Source: Brevundimonas naejangsanensis
Lineage (GTDB): Bacteria; Pseudomonadota; Alphaproteobacteria; Caulobacterales; Caulobacteraceae
Reading direction: 5' to 3'
DNA length: 64,000 nt
NCBI RefSeq assembly: GCF_003627995.1
Contig: NZ_CP032707.1
Coordinates: 1,416,501-1,480,500 of the forward strand
How positions within the stretch are numbered: position 1 is the stretch's first letter; every line of letters starts with the position of its first letter. Under the pieces are notes generated by a model. It was not told the DNA's origin, searched no databases, and saw nothing but the letters and a program-made list of their open reading frames with translations. A program made the translations under genes and the position numbers. Below are positions 51,645 to 59,605 of the stretch, piece after piece.

Positions 51645-51711
51645 CGGCGTCGGCGCCGCCCTTGGGGAGGCCGCCAGGCAGCCCTGACGAGGCTGCCTGG
51701 CGCGAGCGGCG

Positions 51712-52911
51712 TCAGGCCGCGAGGACTTCGTCGGCCGGACCGAAGAACTCGTAGTGGATGCGGTCCTCGGACACGCCCGCGGCCCTCAGGTCGGACACCA
51801 GGGCGCGCAGGAAGGGGCGCGGGCCGCACAGGTAGTAGTCGGCCTCCGCGATGGGGGTCTGCTCGGCCAGCCAGGCGCCGGAGATCAGGCCCTGATGATC
51901 GCAGTCGGCGTCGTTGGCCGGCGCCTCGTAGAAGATGGTGCTGCGGGCGCGCGGATGGGCGGCCGTGAGGGCGCGCACGTGCGGGCCCATGGCGTGGACC
52001 CCGGCGTCATAGGCGCCGTGGACATAGTGCACCTCGGTGTCCGCCTTCTCGGCGACCAGGGTCTCCAGCATCGACACCATGGGCGTCAGGCCGACCCCGC
52101 CGGACAGCAGGACGACCGGGCGCTGGGGCGTCTCGGGCAGGAAGAAGTCGCCCGCCGGCGCCCCGACCTTCAGCACCATGCCGACGCGCGCGTTGTCGTG
52201 CAGCCAGCCCGAGGCCAGGCCCTTGTCCTCGCGCTTGACCGAGATGCGGTAGGTCTCGTCGTTCGGGGCGCAGGAGATGGAGTAGTTGCGCTTCACCGGC
52301 GGGTGGCCGGGGATGTCGAACCAGAAGGTCAGATACTGACCCGGCCGGTGGCGCAGCACGGGCCCGCCGTCCTTCGGCTTCAGCACGAAGGAGGTGATGA
52401 CCGCGCTTTCGGGCCGCACCTCGACCACCTCGAAGGCGCGCCAGCCGTTCCAGCCGCCCTTGGCCGCGGCCAGGTCCTCATAGATGGCCGCTTCGCGCGT
52501 GATCAGGATGTTGGCCAGGAACCAGTAGGCCTCGCCCCAGGCGGTCATGATCTCCTCGGTCGCGGCCTCGCCCAGCACATGGGCGATGGCGCCCAACAGG
52601 GCGGCGCCGACGTGGGGATAGTGTTCCGGCAGGATCTGCAGGCCCACGTGCTTCTGGGCGATGCGCTCGACCGCGGCGGCCAGGGCGCCCAGGTTATCGA
52701 TGTTGTTGGCGTAGGCCAGGATGGCGCCGGTCAGGGCGCGCGGCTGCGAGCCGACGTCGCCATGGTGCGACTGGTTGAACAGGTCTCGGATTTCGGGGTT
52801 CTGGAACATCCGCGAATACATCTCGCGGACGATGTCCAGGCCGTGGGCCTCGAGCGCGGGAACGGTGGCTTTGACGAGCGCAATGGTGCGCTCGCTGAGG
52901 GCTTGGGCCAT
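51712..52911 (-). CDS. hmp: Flavohemoprotein, nitric oxide dioxygenase
   Basis: A 399-residue three-domain protein. The N-terminal globin has Tyr32 in REMYSRMFQNPE and proximal His88 in AQKHVGLQILPEHY. The FAD domain has RHRPGQYLTFWFDIPGHPPV and RNYSISCAPNDETYRISVKR, and the NAD domain has LLSGGVGLTPMVSMLETL plus YYLCGPRPFL. It converts nitric oxide to nitrate using NAD(P)H and O2. Follows the DUF1971 gene (79 bp, containing a tandem repeat) and is under NsrR-type operators at 53348-53402. Confidence 0.97.
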   Translation of the reverse strand: MAQALSERTIALVKATVPALEAHGLDIVREMYSRMFQNPEIRDLFNQSHHGDVGSQPRALTGAILAYANNIDNLGALAAAVERIAQKHVGLQILPEHYPHVGAALLGAIAHVLGEAATEEIMTAWGEAYWFLANILITREAAIYEDLAAAKGGWNGWRAFEVVEVRPESAVITSFVLKPKDGGPVLRHRPGQYLTFWFDIPGHPPVKRNYSISCAPNDETYRISVKREDKGLASGWLHDNARVGMVLKVGAPAGDFFLPETPQRPVVLLSGGVGLTPMVSMLETLVAEKADTEVHYVHGAYDAGVHAMGPHVRALTAAHPRARSTIFYEAPANDADCDHQGLISGAWLAEQTPIAEADYYLCGPRPFLRALVSDLRAAGVSEDRIHYEFFGPADEVLAA

Positions 52912-52959
52912 CAGAGGTCTCCTTGGGTGTGGCGATGTGAGAAAAAAGGGGGGCGCGTC

Positions 52960-52998
52960 GCGCCCTAGCCGTGCGCCCTAGCCGTGCGCCCTAGCCGT
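52960..52998. repeat. Three tandem copies of a 13-bp unit (GCGCCCTAGCCGT)
   Basis: Exact copies at 52960-52972, 52973-52985 and 52986-52998. The TAG stop of the DUF1971 gene (52991-52993) lies in the third copy. Slippage here changes only the gap between DUF1971 and hmp, which also carries the hmp ribosome-site spacing. Confidence 0.9.
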
Positions 52999-53332
52999 CT
53001 GGCGGCCGGTCGTAGAAGTCGACGCGCATCTTGATCGGGCCCAGGGGCTCGACGAAGTGAATCTGCTGCGGCCCGATGCGGCCCGGCGTCCCGGGGCTGA
53101 GGACGACCTCCATGTGCGGGTCGCGATAGGTCAGCCGCAGCCGCCCCTCCAGCACATGGATCAGGCCCCAGGCCCCGGCCTTCAGGCTGTGCTCGGATCG
53201 CAGCGCGGCGGGCAGGCTGGCCTCGTCAAAGACGGGGGTGGAGCGATAGGGCGCGGGCGAGGAAGTCGCAGGGGGCGCCACCTCGGAGGGGGCGGCGGGC
53301 GGGCGTTCCTGGCTCTGCGACGGGCCGTTCAT
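52991..53332 (-). CDS. DUF1971 (YeaR/TehB-like) protein
   Basis: A 113-residue protein. A Pro/Ser-rich N-terminus (about 25 residues) precedes the DUF1971 cupin-like domain: YRSTPVFDEASLPAALRSEH, WGLIHVLEGRLRLTYRD, GRIGPQQIHFVEPLG and the end VDFYDRPPDG. Members are induced by nitrate or nitric oxide in E. coli (YeaR). Placed first in the hmp operon behind twin NsrR operators, which supports the family and its role in NO stress. Confidence 0.85.
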   Translation of the reverse strand: MNGPSQSQERPPAAPSEVAPPATSSPAPYRSTPVFDEASLPAALRSEHSLKAGAWGLIHVLEGRLRLTYRDPHMEVVLSPGTPGRIGPQQIHFVEPLGPIKMRVDFYDRPPDG

Positions 53333-53347
53333 CGGCTGCGCTCCATT

Positions 53348-53402
53348 GATGCATTATGGATGCATCTATAGCGCCCGTTTGAACCATGCAAATGGAATGC
53401 AT
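53348..53402. promoter_or_regulatory. Two NsrR-type operators between the hmp operon and nsrR
   Basis: Site 1 (53348-53366): GATGCATTATGGATGCATC, perfect ATGCAT half-sites 5 bp apart. Site 2 (53386-53402): ATGCAAATGGAATGCAT, one change and the same 5-bp spacer. The layout matches NsrR sites (ATGCAT-N5-ATGCAT, AT-rich spacer in other species). Site 1 lies nearest DUF1971-hmp; site 2 lies nearest nsrR, so repression of both and autoregulation is proposed. Confidence 0.8.
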
Positions 53403-53444
53403 ATAATTTCGTGCGGCGGGATGACGCGCTGACCGGAGATTTTG

Positions 53445-53894
53445 ATGCGCCTCACGCGCTACACCGACTACGCCATGCGGGTGCTGCTCTATCTGGGGGC
53501 GCGCCAGGATCGGCTGTGTTCGATTTCGGAGATCGCTCAGGCCTACGGCATCTCCCAGAACCACCTGATGAAGGTGGTCAGCGATCTGGTGAACGCGGGC
53601 TATCTGGACAGCGTGCGCGGCCGTTTCGGCGGGGTGCGGCTGGCGCGGCCGCCGGCCGAGATCAACATCGGCGCCGTGGTCCGCCACACCGAGGACGGCT
53701 TCGACCTGGTCGATTGCGGCAGCTGCGTCATCGCCCCGGCCTGCGGCCTGACCGGCGCCCTGCACCAGGCCCTCGCCGCCTTCATGAAGGTGCTGGATGG
53801 TTATACTCTGGAGAGCCTGCTCGCCCGGCGCATCGACATGACTGGCCTGTTCGAGCGCGCCACCCCGACGAACCTCTCCGACGAGGGCCGCTGA
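53445..53894 (+). CDS. nsrR: Rrf2-family regulator NsrR (nitric oxide-sensing)
   Basis: A 149-residue Rrf2 protein. Winged helix (RLTRYTDYAMRVLLYLGARQ, then YGISQNHLMKVVSDLVNAGY) and the iron-sulfur cysteines CGSCVIAPACGLTG, arranged C-x2-C-x5-C. The Fe-S cluster is destroyed by NO, releasing repression of hmp. ATG at 53445 has CCGGAG 8 bp upstream. Divergent from DUF1971-hmp across two operators. Confidence 0.95.
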   Translation: MRLTRYTDYAMRVLLYLGARQDRLCSISEIAQAYGISQNHLMKVVSDLVNAGYLDSVRGRFGGVRLARPPAEINIGAVVRHTEDGFDLVDCGSCVIAPACGLTGALHQALAAFMKVLDGYTLESLLARRIDMTGLFERATPTNLSDEGR

Positions 53895-54180
53895 GCTCGC
53901 ACACGGGGATGCTGGTTTGAAGTAAAGCGCTAGGCGGGTGGCGGACAGAGAGGAAGGCCGACAAGCCTTCCTGTTCAATAGCCTAGGCGGACTAACCCGC
54001 CCCAGGGCGGTCATTGAAATACAAAGAGATTTTGGGCGTTTGGCTAACGTCCACGGCAGGAAATCAGACACGAAAAACCCCGCCAGCGTTGCAGCATGGC
54101 GGGGTTCAAAAGGGCTTGGGTCAGCACTCAAAGCCGACGGCACCTTACCGTGCCTTCGTCGCAACGCCGGAGGTCAGCCG
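53895..54180. other. Gap after nsrR with hairpins, start of a small foreign-looking island
   Basis: No gene on either strand with a good start. An 8-bp hairpin (AGGAAGGC 53951-53958 / GCCTTCCT 53965-53972) could end nsrR transcription. A second strong hairpin is listed separately. Base composition is visibly less GC-rich than the neighbours. Confidence 0.5.
54073..54106 (-). terminator. Rho-independent terminator acting on the minus strand
   Basis: AACCCCGCCA (54076-54085) pairs perfectly with TGGCGGGGTT (54097-54106). A run of five A at 54073-54077 gives a U run when read from right to left. It would stop transcripts coming from the broken minus-strand frame or the DUF885 gene. Confidence 0.75.
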
Positions 54181-54474
54181 GTGAGCCGCCTTCTGGACCT
54201 CGAGCACTTCGTCGCTGAAAAGCTGGCCTGGCATCAGCGTATCGCCTGCGACCCAACGGTTTCCCTCTCGGCTAAGGTCGTCGCCGGCTTCATCCTCCAC
54301 GACCTATACGCGAGCCAAGGCGGCGCGTGGCGCGGCCAGGAGAGGACGGCAGGTCTGGGCGTCAGTGCTCGCCAACTGCGTCGTCTGCTCGAGGAATTCG
54401 AAGCGGCCTCGTACCTGCAAGTCGAGGTCCGCAAGGGGCGTGGCCGCACCAACATCTGCGGCAAGCCTTCGTAA
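54181..54474 (+). CDS. Small HTH-like protein of a probable mobile remnant
   Basis: A 97-residue protein starting with GTG at 54181, with GGAGG 7 bp upstream. Sequence: DLEHFVAEKLAWHQRIACD, then a winged-helix-like stretch (LSAKVVAGFILHDLYASQGG and LGVSARQLRRLLEEFEAASY) ending KGRGRTNICGKPS. Resembles the HTH part of phage or plasmid replication/initiation proteins. The frame is open back to 53938, but that part crosses a terminator hairpin and is not counted. Probably the only intact gene of a small island. Confidence 0.6.
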   Translation: MSRLLDLEHFVAEKLAWHQRIACDPTVSLSAKVVAGFILHDLYASQGGAWRGQERTAGLGVSARQLRRLLEEFEAASYLQVEVRKGRGRTNICGKPS

Positions 54475-54494
54475 ATTTGTTGTCGCCTAACCTC

Positions 54495-54674
54495 TCACTG
54501 AGGCACTTCGGCTAGAAACCGGTCCCTATCCGGCTTTAGGCGCGTTTCACACTTCGGTGGCTTCTCAATTCGCTGCAGTTCACCAAGCAGCTTCGCGTAC
54601 TCGCTAATCAGCGCGTTCTTCAGCCATTGTTCCTGAAGGGTACGCTCAAGCTGAAAAATGGCTGTGTCGAAGCC
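54495..54674 (-). pseudogene. Broken gene fragment (about 60 codons without a start)
   Basis: On the minus strand the frame reads FQLERTLQEQWLKNALISEY, AKLLGELQRIEKPPKCETRL and ends FLAEVPQ before TGA (54495-54497). It looks coding but has no ATG, GTG or TTG after the upstream TAA (54675-54677). An upstream piece in another frame (KPKTDKGTVLDVRPMGYTKA) may be its lost N-terminus, joined by a frameshift. No family recognised. Confidence 0.4.
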
Positions 54675-54728
54675 TTAGTGTAGCCCATAGGCCTGACATC
54701 CAAGACAGTGCCCTTATCTGTTTTGGGC

Positions 54729-54792
54729 TTTAGGTGCGTTTGCTACCCAATGCCGCTCTCGTGCGCTCAATCCCTCTCCCATCGGGAGAGGG
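54729..54792. repeat. Composite intergenic repeat, family D copy 2 (short form)
   Basis: Contains the module TTTAGGTGCGTTTGCTACCC AATGCC (one mismatch to 28330-28355 inverted), then GCTCTCGTGCGCTCAA and the palindrome CCCTCTCCCATCGGGAGAGG. The 150-bp middle of the full element is absent. It lies just downstream of the DUF885 gene, inverted relative to the near end of the copy at 56722. Confidence 0.8.
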
Positions 54793-54809
54793 ACTCGCGT
54801 TTGGGCAGA

Positions 54810-56645
54810 TCAGGCCGGCGCCCCGCCGCCCTTGGCGATCCAGGCGTCGACCAGGTCGCCCAGAACGTCCAGCGGCACGGCGCCCGAGCCCAGAACCACG
54901 GTGTGGAAGTCCTTGATGTCGAAGCGGTCGCCCAGCGCCGCCTCGGCCTTGGCGCGCAGCTCCTCGATCTTCAGCTCGCCGATCTTGTAGCTGGTCGCCT
55001 GACCCGGATTGGTGATGTAGCGCTCGACCTCCTTCTGGATATCGCGCTCCGACAGCAGGGAGTTCTGGCGGAAGTAGTCCATCGCCTGTTCACGGCTCCA
55101 GCGCTTGGCGTGCAGGCCGGTGTCGGTCACCAGACGCACCGCGCGCCACAGCTCGGTCGATAGGCGGCCGAAGTCGGAGTAGGGGTCCTGATAGAAGCCC
55201 ATCTCCTTGCCCAGGCGCTCGGAATACAGGCCCCAGCCTTCGGAATAGGCCCCGTAGCCGCCGAAGCGGCGGAAGCTGGGCAGGTGTTCCATCTCCTGCG
55301 CATAGGCGATCTGGAAGTGGTGGCCCGGCGCGCCCTCGTGATAGCTGATGCCCTCGATCTGGGGCTTCAGCACCTGGGTCATGTCCGACAGGTTGACGTA
55401 GTAGATGCCGGGGCGCGAGCCGTCGGGCGCGGGCGAGTTGTAGAAGGCGATGGAGGCGGTCGCCTCACGGAACGGCTCGACCGCGCGGACCTCCAGCGCC
55501 GCCTTGGGCAGGTTGGAGAACCACTGCGGAGCCACGGCCATGACCTGGGCCACGAAGGCGCGGGCGTCGGTCAGATAGGCTTCCTTCCCCTCCGGCGTAT
55601 TCGGATACTGGAACTGCGAATCGGTCTTCAGGAAGGCGAAGAACTCCTGCAGCGTGCCGGTGAAGCCGACCTGGGCCTTGATCGTCTCCATGTCGCGCTG
55701 GATGCGGGCGACCTCGTCCAGGCCGATCTGGTGGATCTGGTCGGCGGTCAGGTCGGTGGTGGTCGAGAGCTGCAGGCGCGCGTTGTAATAGGCCTCGCCT
55801 TGCGGCAGGCGCCACACGCCCGCGTCGCTGTCGGCCTGGGCCTGCACCTGGCCGAGCGCCGTCAGCACCGTGTCGAAGCCGCGCTTGTAAGGGCCGGTCA
55901 GGGCCGTCCGCGCCGAGGCCAGCAGCCGGTCCTTGGTCGCCTGATCGGCGTCCAGGGCGGCGATCTTCTTCTGGAAGTCGGCCCAGACCGGGTTATCGGA
56001 GCCGCCGTCGAACGGGGCGCCGGCGATCACCGCGCGGGTGTTGTCGATCGAGGGCTCGAACACGAAGCGCGGCGAGACCACGCCCTTGCCGGCCCGCGCG
56101 GTCAGGGTGTCGGCCACCTGGCCCATGTAGCGCTCGGCGGCGTTCAGGCGGGCGACATAGGCCTCGGCGTCCGCAACGCTTGAGATGCGGTGGTTGTTGA
56201 TCAGGAAGACCGGCAGGCCCGTGGTCGGGTTGCCGTTGGCGGCGAACTGAAAGCCCCAGTCGCGCCACTGGTTCGACAGGCGCGCTTGCTGCACGCCGTG
56301 CTCGAACAGGCGCCAGGACAGGCGGCTCTGCTCGCTCAGCTTGGCCGGGTCGAACTGCGCCTTCATCTGCGCCAGCTGGGCTTCCTGAAGGGCCAGCGAG
56401 CGCTCGGCGGCGGCGTCGGAGACGTCGTCCAGCTTGTCATAGTCGGTCTTGCGGCCCAGCGAGGTCATGCGCTGGGGGCTCAGCGCCACGCGCGCCTCGA
56501 AGGCCTGCTCGAAGAAGGCGTTGAGCCGCGCGTCCTCGCTTTGGGCCTCAGCGGGCGCAGCGGCGGGCGCCGCTTGCGCCATGACGGCGGGCGCGGCGGC
56601 GCAGAGCGCCAGGACGGCGGCGGATGAAATCAGAAGACGACGCAT
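54810..56645 (-). CDS. DUF885 family exported hydrolase
   Basis: A 611-residue protein with a Sec signal (LLISSAAVLALCAAAPAVMA). DUF885 domain: ARLNAFFEQAFEARVALSPQ, the motif ISYHEGAPGHHFQIAYAQEM, GGYGAYSEGWGLYSERLGKE and ITNPGQATSYKIGELKI. Probably a zinc carboxypeptidase-type enzyme. ATG at 56645 has GAGGGGG upstream; a longer frame to 56753 runs into the family D repeat and is not used. The gene is bracketed by family D repeats (54729-54792 and 56722-56948). Confidence 0.9.
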   Translation of the reverse strand: MRRLLISSAAVLALCAAAPAVMAQAAPAAAPAEAQSEDARLNAFFEQAFEARVALSPQRMTSLGRKTDYDKLDDVSDAAAERSLALQEAQLAQMKAQFDPAKLSEQSRLSWRLFEHGVQQARLSNQWRDWGFQFAANGNPTTGLPVFLINNHRISSVADAEAYVARLNAAERYMGQVADTLTARAGKGVVSPRFVFEPSIDNTRAVIAGAPFDGGSDNPVWADFQKKIAALDADQATKDRLLASARTALTGPYKRGFDTVLTALGQVQAQADSDAGVWRLPQGEAYYNARLQLSTTTDLTADQIHQIGLDEVARIQRDMETIKAQVGFTGTLQEFFAFLKTDSQFQYPNTPEGKEAYLTDARAFVAQVMAVAPQWFSNLPKAALEVRAVEPFREATASIAFYNSPAPDGSRPGIYYVNLSDMTQVLKPQIEGISYHEGAPGHHFQIAYAQEMEHLPSFRRFGGYGAYSEGWGLYSERLGKEMGFYQDPYSDFGRLSTELWRAVRLVTDTGLHAKRWSREQAMDYFRQNSLLSERDIQKEVERYITNPGQATSYKIGELKIEELRAKAEAALGDRFDIKDFHTVVLGSGAVPLDVLGDLVDAWIAKGGGAPA

Positions 56646-56721
56646 GAGAAAGACCCCCTCGGTACAATAAGGGGCGCACTCTTTCGCGAAGCGTGGCCCG
56701 GCGCAAGCCGCTAAGGGGCCA

Positions 56722-56948
56722 CCCTCTCCCAATGGGAGAGGGCTTGAGCGCACGAGAGCGCAGCGATCGTCCTGGCGCGAAAGGGTGAGGGTTCGGGATT
56801 GAAGTCGGCGTAGGCCGTCGCGCCACGGCTGACGCCGACTGACGGGACAAGCCCCTCACCCTTTGGCTGCTCCGCGCCGCCCTTCGGATCGCCTGAGCCA
56901 ATCGCCTCCGGCTCTTGGAGGCTCAATCCCTCTCCCATCGGGAGAGGG
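56722..56948. repeat. Composite intergenic repeat, family D copy 3 (full length)
   Basis: About 227 bp, with the palindrome CCCTCTCCC(N3)GGGAGAGGG at both ends. The inside, read in reverse, matches 28131-28330 along its length, including GGGCGGCGCGGAGCAGCC and CTCACCCTTTCGCGCCAGGA. It is the complete form of the element and lies between a DUF885 gene and the ThDP enzyme gene. Confidence 0.85.
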
Positions 56949-56955
56949 GGGCGTC

Positions 56956-58620
56956 TTACCCGCCCCGCAGCTCCGTGATCGTCCGCCCCGGCGCGATCTG
57001 CTCGGCGTCGGTGATCAGGTGGACCAGGGCCGGCCGCCCGCCCTTGGCCGCCTCACGCGCCGCCGCCAGGGCCGCCGGGAAGGCCTCGGTCGTCTCGCAG
57101 CGCACGGCGAAGGCGCCGAAGGCCTCGGCGAACTTCACGAAGTCGGGGTTCTTCAGCTCGGTGGCGATGACGCGGGTCGGGTATTCCCGCTCCTGGTGCA
57201 TCCGGATGGTGCCGAAGGTGCCGTTGTCCACGACGACGACCACGACGCCGAGGCCGTATTGGGCGGCGGTGGCCATCTCATTGGCGCTCATCATGAAGTC
57301 GCCGTCGCCGGCGATGCAGATCACTTCGCGCGACGGATCGACCGCCTTGGCCCCCAGCGCCGCCGGATAGCCATAGCCCATGGCGCCCGAGGTCGGGGCC
57401 AGCTGGGTGCGGCGGGCCTGATGGCGATGGAAGCGATGCAGCCAGGCGGCGAAATTGCCCGCCCCGTTGGTGATGACGGCGTCCTCGGGCAGGGCGTCGG
57501 CCAGATGGGCGATGACCTCGCTCATGTTGACGGCGCTGTTCACCTCGATGGGCGAGGAGAAGCTCAGGAAGTCGGCATGGGCCGCCGCGCCCTGATCGTT
57601 CCAGGTCCGGCCCGGCTCGATGGCCGACAGAGCCAGCGCCGCGAGCGAATTGTCCGCCGCCGCCGACAGGGCGGGCGCCCAGACGCGGCCGAGCTCTTCC
57701 GGCCCCGGATGGATGTGCACCAGGGTCTGCGCCGTCTTCGTCCGGTCCAGCAGGGTGTAGCCCTGGGTCGGATTCTCCCCCATGCGGGCGCCGATCACCA
57801 GCAGCAGGTCGGCCTCCTTGACCCGCGCGACCAGCTTGGGGTTCGGGCCGAGGCCGAGGTCGCCCGCATAGCCGGGTTGATCGTTGCGGATCAGGTCCTT
57901 GCGGCGGAACGACAGGGCCACCGGCAGGCCCAGGCGCTCGGCCCAACCGGAAATCGCGTCGGTCGCCTCGTCGCTCCAGCCGGAGCCGCCGAGGATCAGC
58001 ATGGGACGTTCGGCGCGCGACAGGCGCTCGCGCACCTGTTCGACGAAGGCCGGGGCCAGGGCCGCCTTGGCCGGGGCGACGGGGCGGACCGGGGCGGGGC
58101 CGCCGTCGTCGTGCAGGATGTCCTCGGGCAGGGCGACGACGACCGGCCCCATGCGGCCCTGCTGGGCGACGGCGAAGGCGCGCTCGACCACCTCGACGGT
58201 GCGCTGCGGGCTTTCGATCTCGGTGGCCCACTTGGCCAGGCCGCCGAAGACCTCGCGGTAGTCGACCTCCTGGAAGGCGCCGCGGCCCCGGTCGGTCAGG
58301 GCGATCTGGCCGACGAACAGGATCATCGGCGTCGAATCCTGATGCGCCGTATGCACGCCGATGCTGGCGTGGGTCGCGCCTGGTCCGCGCGTGACCATGC
58401 AGACGCCGGGACGGCCGGTCAGCTTACCGTAGGCCTCGGCCATGTTGGCGGCGCCCGCCTCATGGCGGCAGACGATGACCTCGATCTTGTCCCGCACGTC
58501 GGCCAGGGCGTCGAGCACGGCGAGATAGCTCTCGCCCGGCACGCAGAAGACCTTGTCGACCCCGTTCATCACCAGGGTTTCAACGAGACGGCGGGCGGCG
58601 GTTCCAGAAGCTTGCGTCAT
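56956..58620 (-). CDS. Thiamine diphosphate-binding enzyme, acetolactate synthase-like
   Basis: A 554-residue ThDP enzyme. N-terminal PYR domain with FCVPGESYLAVLDAL and the catalytic glutamate in VCRHEAGAANMAEAYG; central domain; C-terminal PP domain with the ThDP motif IAGDGDFMMSANEMATAAQY and VVVDNGTFGTIRMH. Related to acetolactate synthase, benzoylformate decarboxylase and oxalyl-CoA decarboxylase. No small regulatory subunit is near, so biosynthetic IlvB is unlikely. Substrate unresolved. Start at 58620 (MTQASG). Confidence 0.88.
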   Translation of the reverse strand: MTQASGTAARRLVETLVMNGVDKVFCVPGESYLAVLDALADVRDKIEVIVCRHEAGAANMAEAYGKLTGRPGVCMVTRGPGATHASIGVHTAHQDSTPMILFVGQIALTDRGRGAFQEVDYREVFGGLAKWATEIESPQRTVEVVERAFAVAQQGRMGPVVVALPEDILHDDGGPAPVRPVAPAKAALAPAFVEQVRERLSRAERPMLILGGSGWSDEATDAISGWAERLGLPVALSFRRKDLIRNDQPGYAGDLGLGPNPKLVARVKEADLLLVIGARMGENPTQGYTLLDRTKTAQTLVHIHPGPEELGRVWAPALSAAADNSLAALALSAIEPGRTWNDQGAAAHADFLSFSSPIEVNSAVNMSEVIAHLADALPEDAVITNGAGNFAAWLHRFHRHQARRTQLAPTSGAMGYGYPAALGAKAVDPSREVICIAGDGDFMMSANEMATAAQYGLGVVVVVVDNGTFGTIRMHQEREYPTRVIATELKNPDFVKFAEAFGAFAVRCETTEAFPAALAAAREAAKGGRPALVHLITDAEQIAPGRTITELRGG

Positions 58621-58715
58621 AAGATCGCCGTTAGCAGATTGGAGAATGAATTGGCCATGCAACCTTATGGCCCGGCTTCACGTTGAAGCGCCCATTCCAG
58701 TCACGGGGATTTCCT

Positions 58716-58853
58716 ATGCGCAAGCTCATCGCCCTCGGCGTCATCGCCGCCGCCCTGGCCACGGCCGCCTGCAACACCATGTCGGGCATCGGCCGCGACC
58801 TGTCGGCCGCCGGCCAGGCCGTCACCTCGGGCTCTGAACGCGCCAAGAGCTGA
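58716..58853 (+). CDS. ecnB: Entericidin A/B family small lipoprotein
   Basis: A 45-residue lipoprotein: signal and lipobox LGVIAAALATAACNTM (Cys20), then the entericidin core SGIGRDLSAAGQAVTS. Ribosome site CACGGGGAT. Entericidins are small membrane lipoproteins linked to stress or programmed lysis in enterobacteria; many Alphaproteobacteria carry several. It is divergent from the ThDP enzyme and converges on truA (2 bp between the stops). Confidence 0.85.
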   Translation: MRKLIALGVIAAALATAACNTMSGIGRDLSAAGQAVTSGSERAKS

Positions 58854-58855
58854 GC

Positions 58856-59605
58856 CTAGGCCTCGGCCTCATAGGTGACGCCCGTCAGATAGAGGCCGTC
58901 TGACGGCGCCACCGGGCCGCAGCGCGCGCGATCCGCAGCCGCCAGGGCGGCGACCAGGTCGGCGGGCGTCCACTTGCCCAGACCCACTTCGACCAGGCTG
59001 CCGGCCATGGAGCGCACCTGGCGGTGCAGGAAGCTGCGCGCCTCGAACACCAGATGCACCTCTTCGCCCACGCGGGCGACACGGGCCACGTCCAAGGTCT
59101 TCAGCGGGCTGGCCGACTGGCAGGCGGCGTCGCGGAAGGTGGTGAAGTCGTGCAGGCCGATCAGGGCTTGAGCCGCCGCGTGCATGGCCTCGGCGTCCAG
59201 CGGCTTCCGGACGTGCCAGACCCGGCCCCGGTCCAGCGCCGGGCGGCCGGGCCGGTTGAGGATGCGATAGAGGTATTTGCGTCCATTGGCGGTGAAGCGG
59301 GCGTGCCAGTCGTCGCTGACGGCGGCGCAGTCCAGCACCGCTACCGCCTCCTTCATCAGGTGGGCGTTCAGGGCGTTCATCACCGTGGACGTCGGCCAGG
59401 CTTTGTCCAGATCGACGTGGCAGGTCTGGCCCGTGGCGTGGACGCCCGTGTCGGTGCGCCCGGCGGCGGCGATGCGCACGGTCTGGCCGCAGAAGGCGGT
59501 GATCGCCGCCTCGATCGCGCCCTGCACCGTCGGCTGTCCGGCCTGGGCCTGAAAGCCGTTGTAGGCCGAGCCGTCGTATTCGACCGTGAAGCGGTAACGA
59601 GGCAT
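58856..59605 (-). CDS. truA: tRNA pseudouridine synthase A (positions 38-40)
   Basis: A 249-residue TruA: start [20 protein letters not shown], catalytic Asp52 in AAGRTDTGVHA, and CDAAFRDAACQSASPLK-type middle with SFLHRQVRSMAGSLVEVG near the end. It isomerises uridines in the anticodon arm. The TAATG overlap with fmt (one base) shows the two are co-transcribed: def, small membrane protein, fmt, truA. Confidence 0.96.
   Translation of the reverse strand: MPRYRFTVEYDGSAYNGFQAQAGQPTVQGAIEAAITAFCGQTVRIAAAGRTDTGVHATGQTCHVDLDKAWPTSTVMNALNAHLMKEAVAVLDCAAVSDDWHARFTANGRKYLYRILNRPGRPALDRGRVWHVRKPLDAEAMHAAAQALIGLHDFTTFRDAACQSASPLKTLDVARVARVGEEVHLVFEARSFLHRQVRSMAGSLVEVGLGKWTPADLVAALAAADRARCGPVAPSDGLYLTGVTYEAEA

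Noticed and set aside
53938..54180. N-terminal extension of the HTH protein by an open frame
   Set aside because: It spans a strong terminator hairpin and has no ribosome site; GGAGG before GTG 54181 gives a better start.
56956..58620. Biosynthetic acetolactate synthase IlvB
   Set aside because: No ilvN regulatory subunit or ilvC nearby; assigned only to the ThDP enzyme superfamily.
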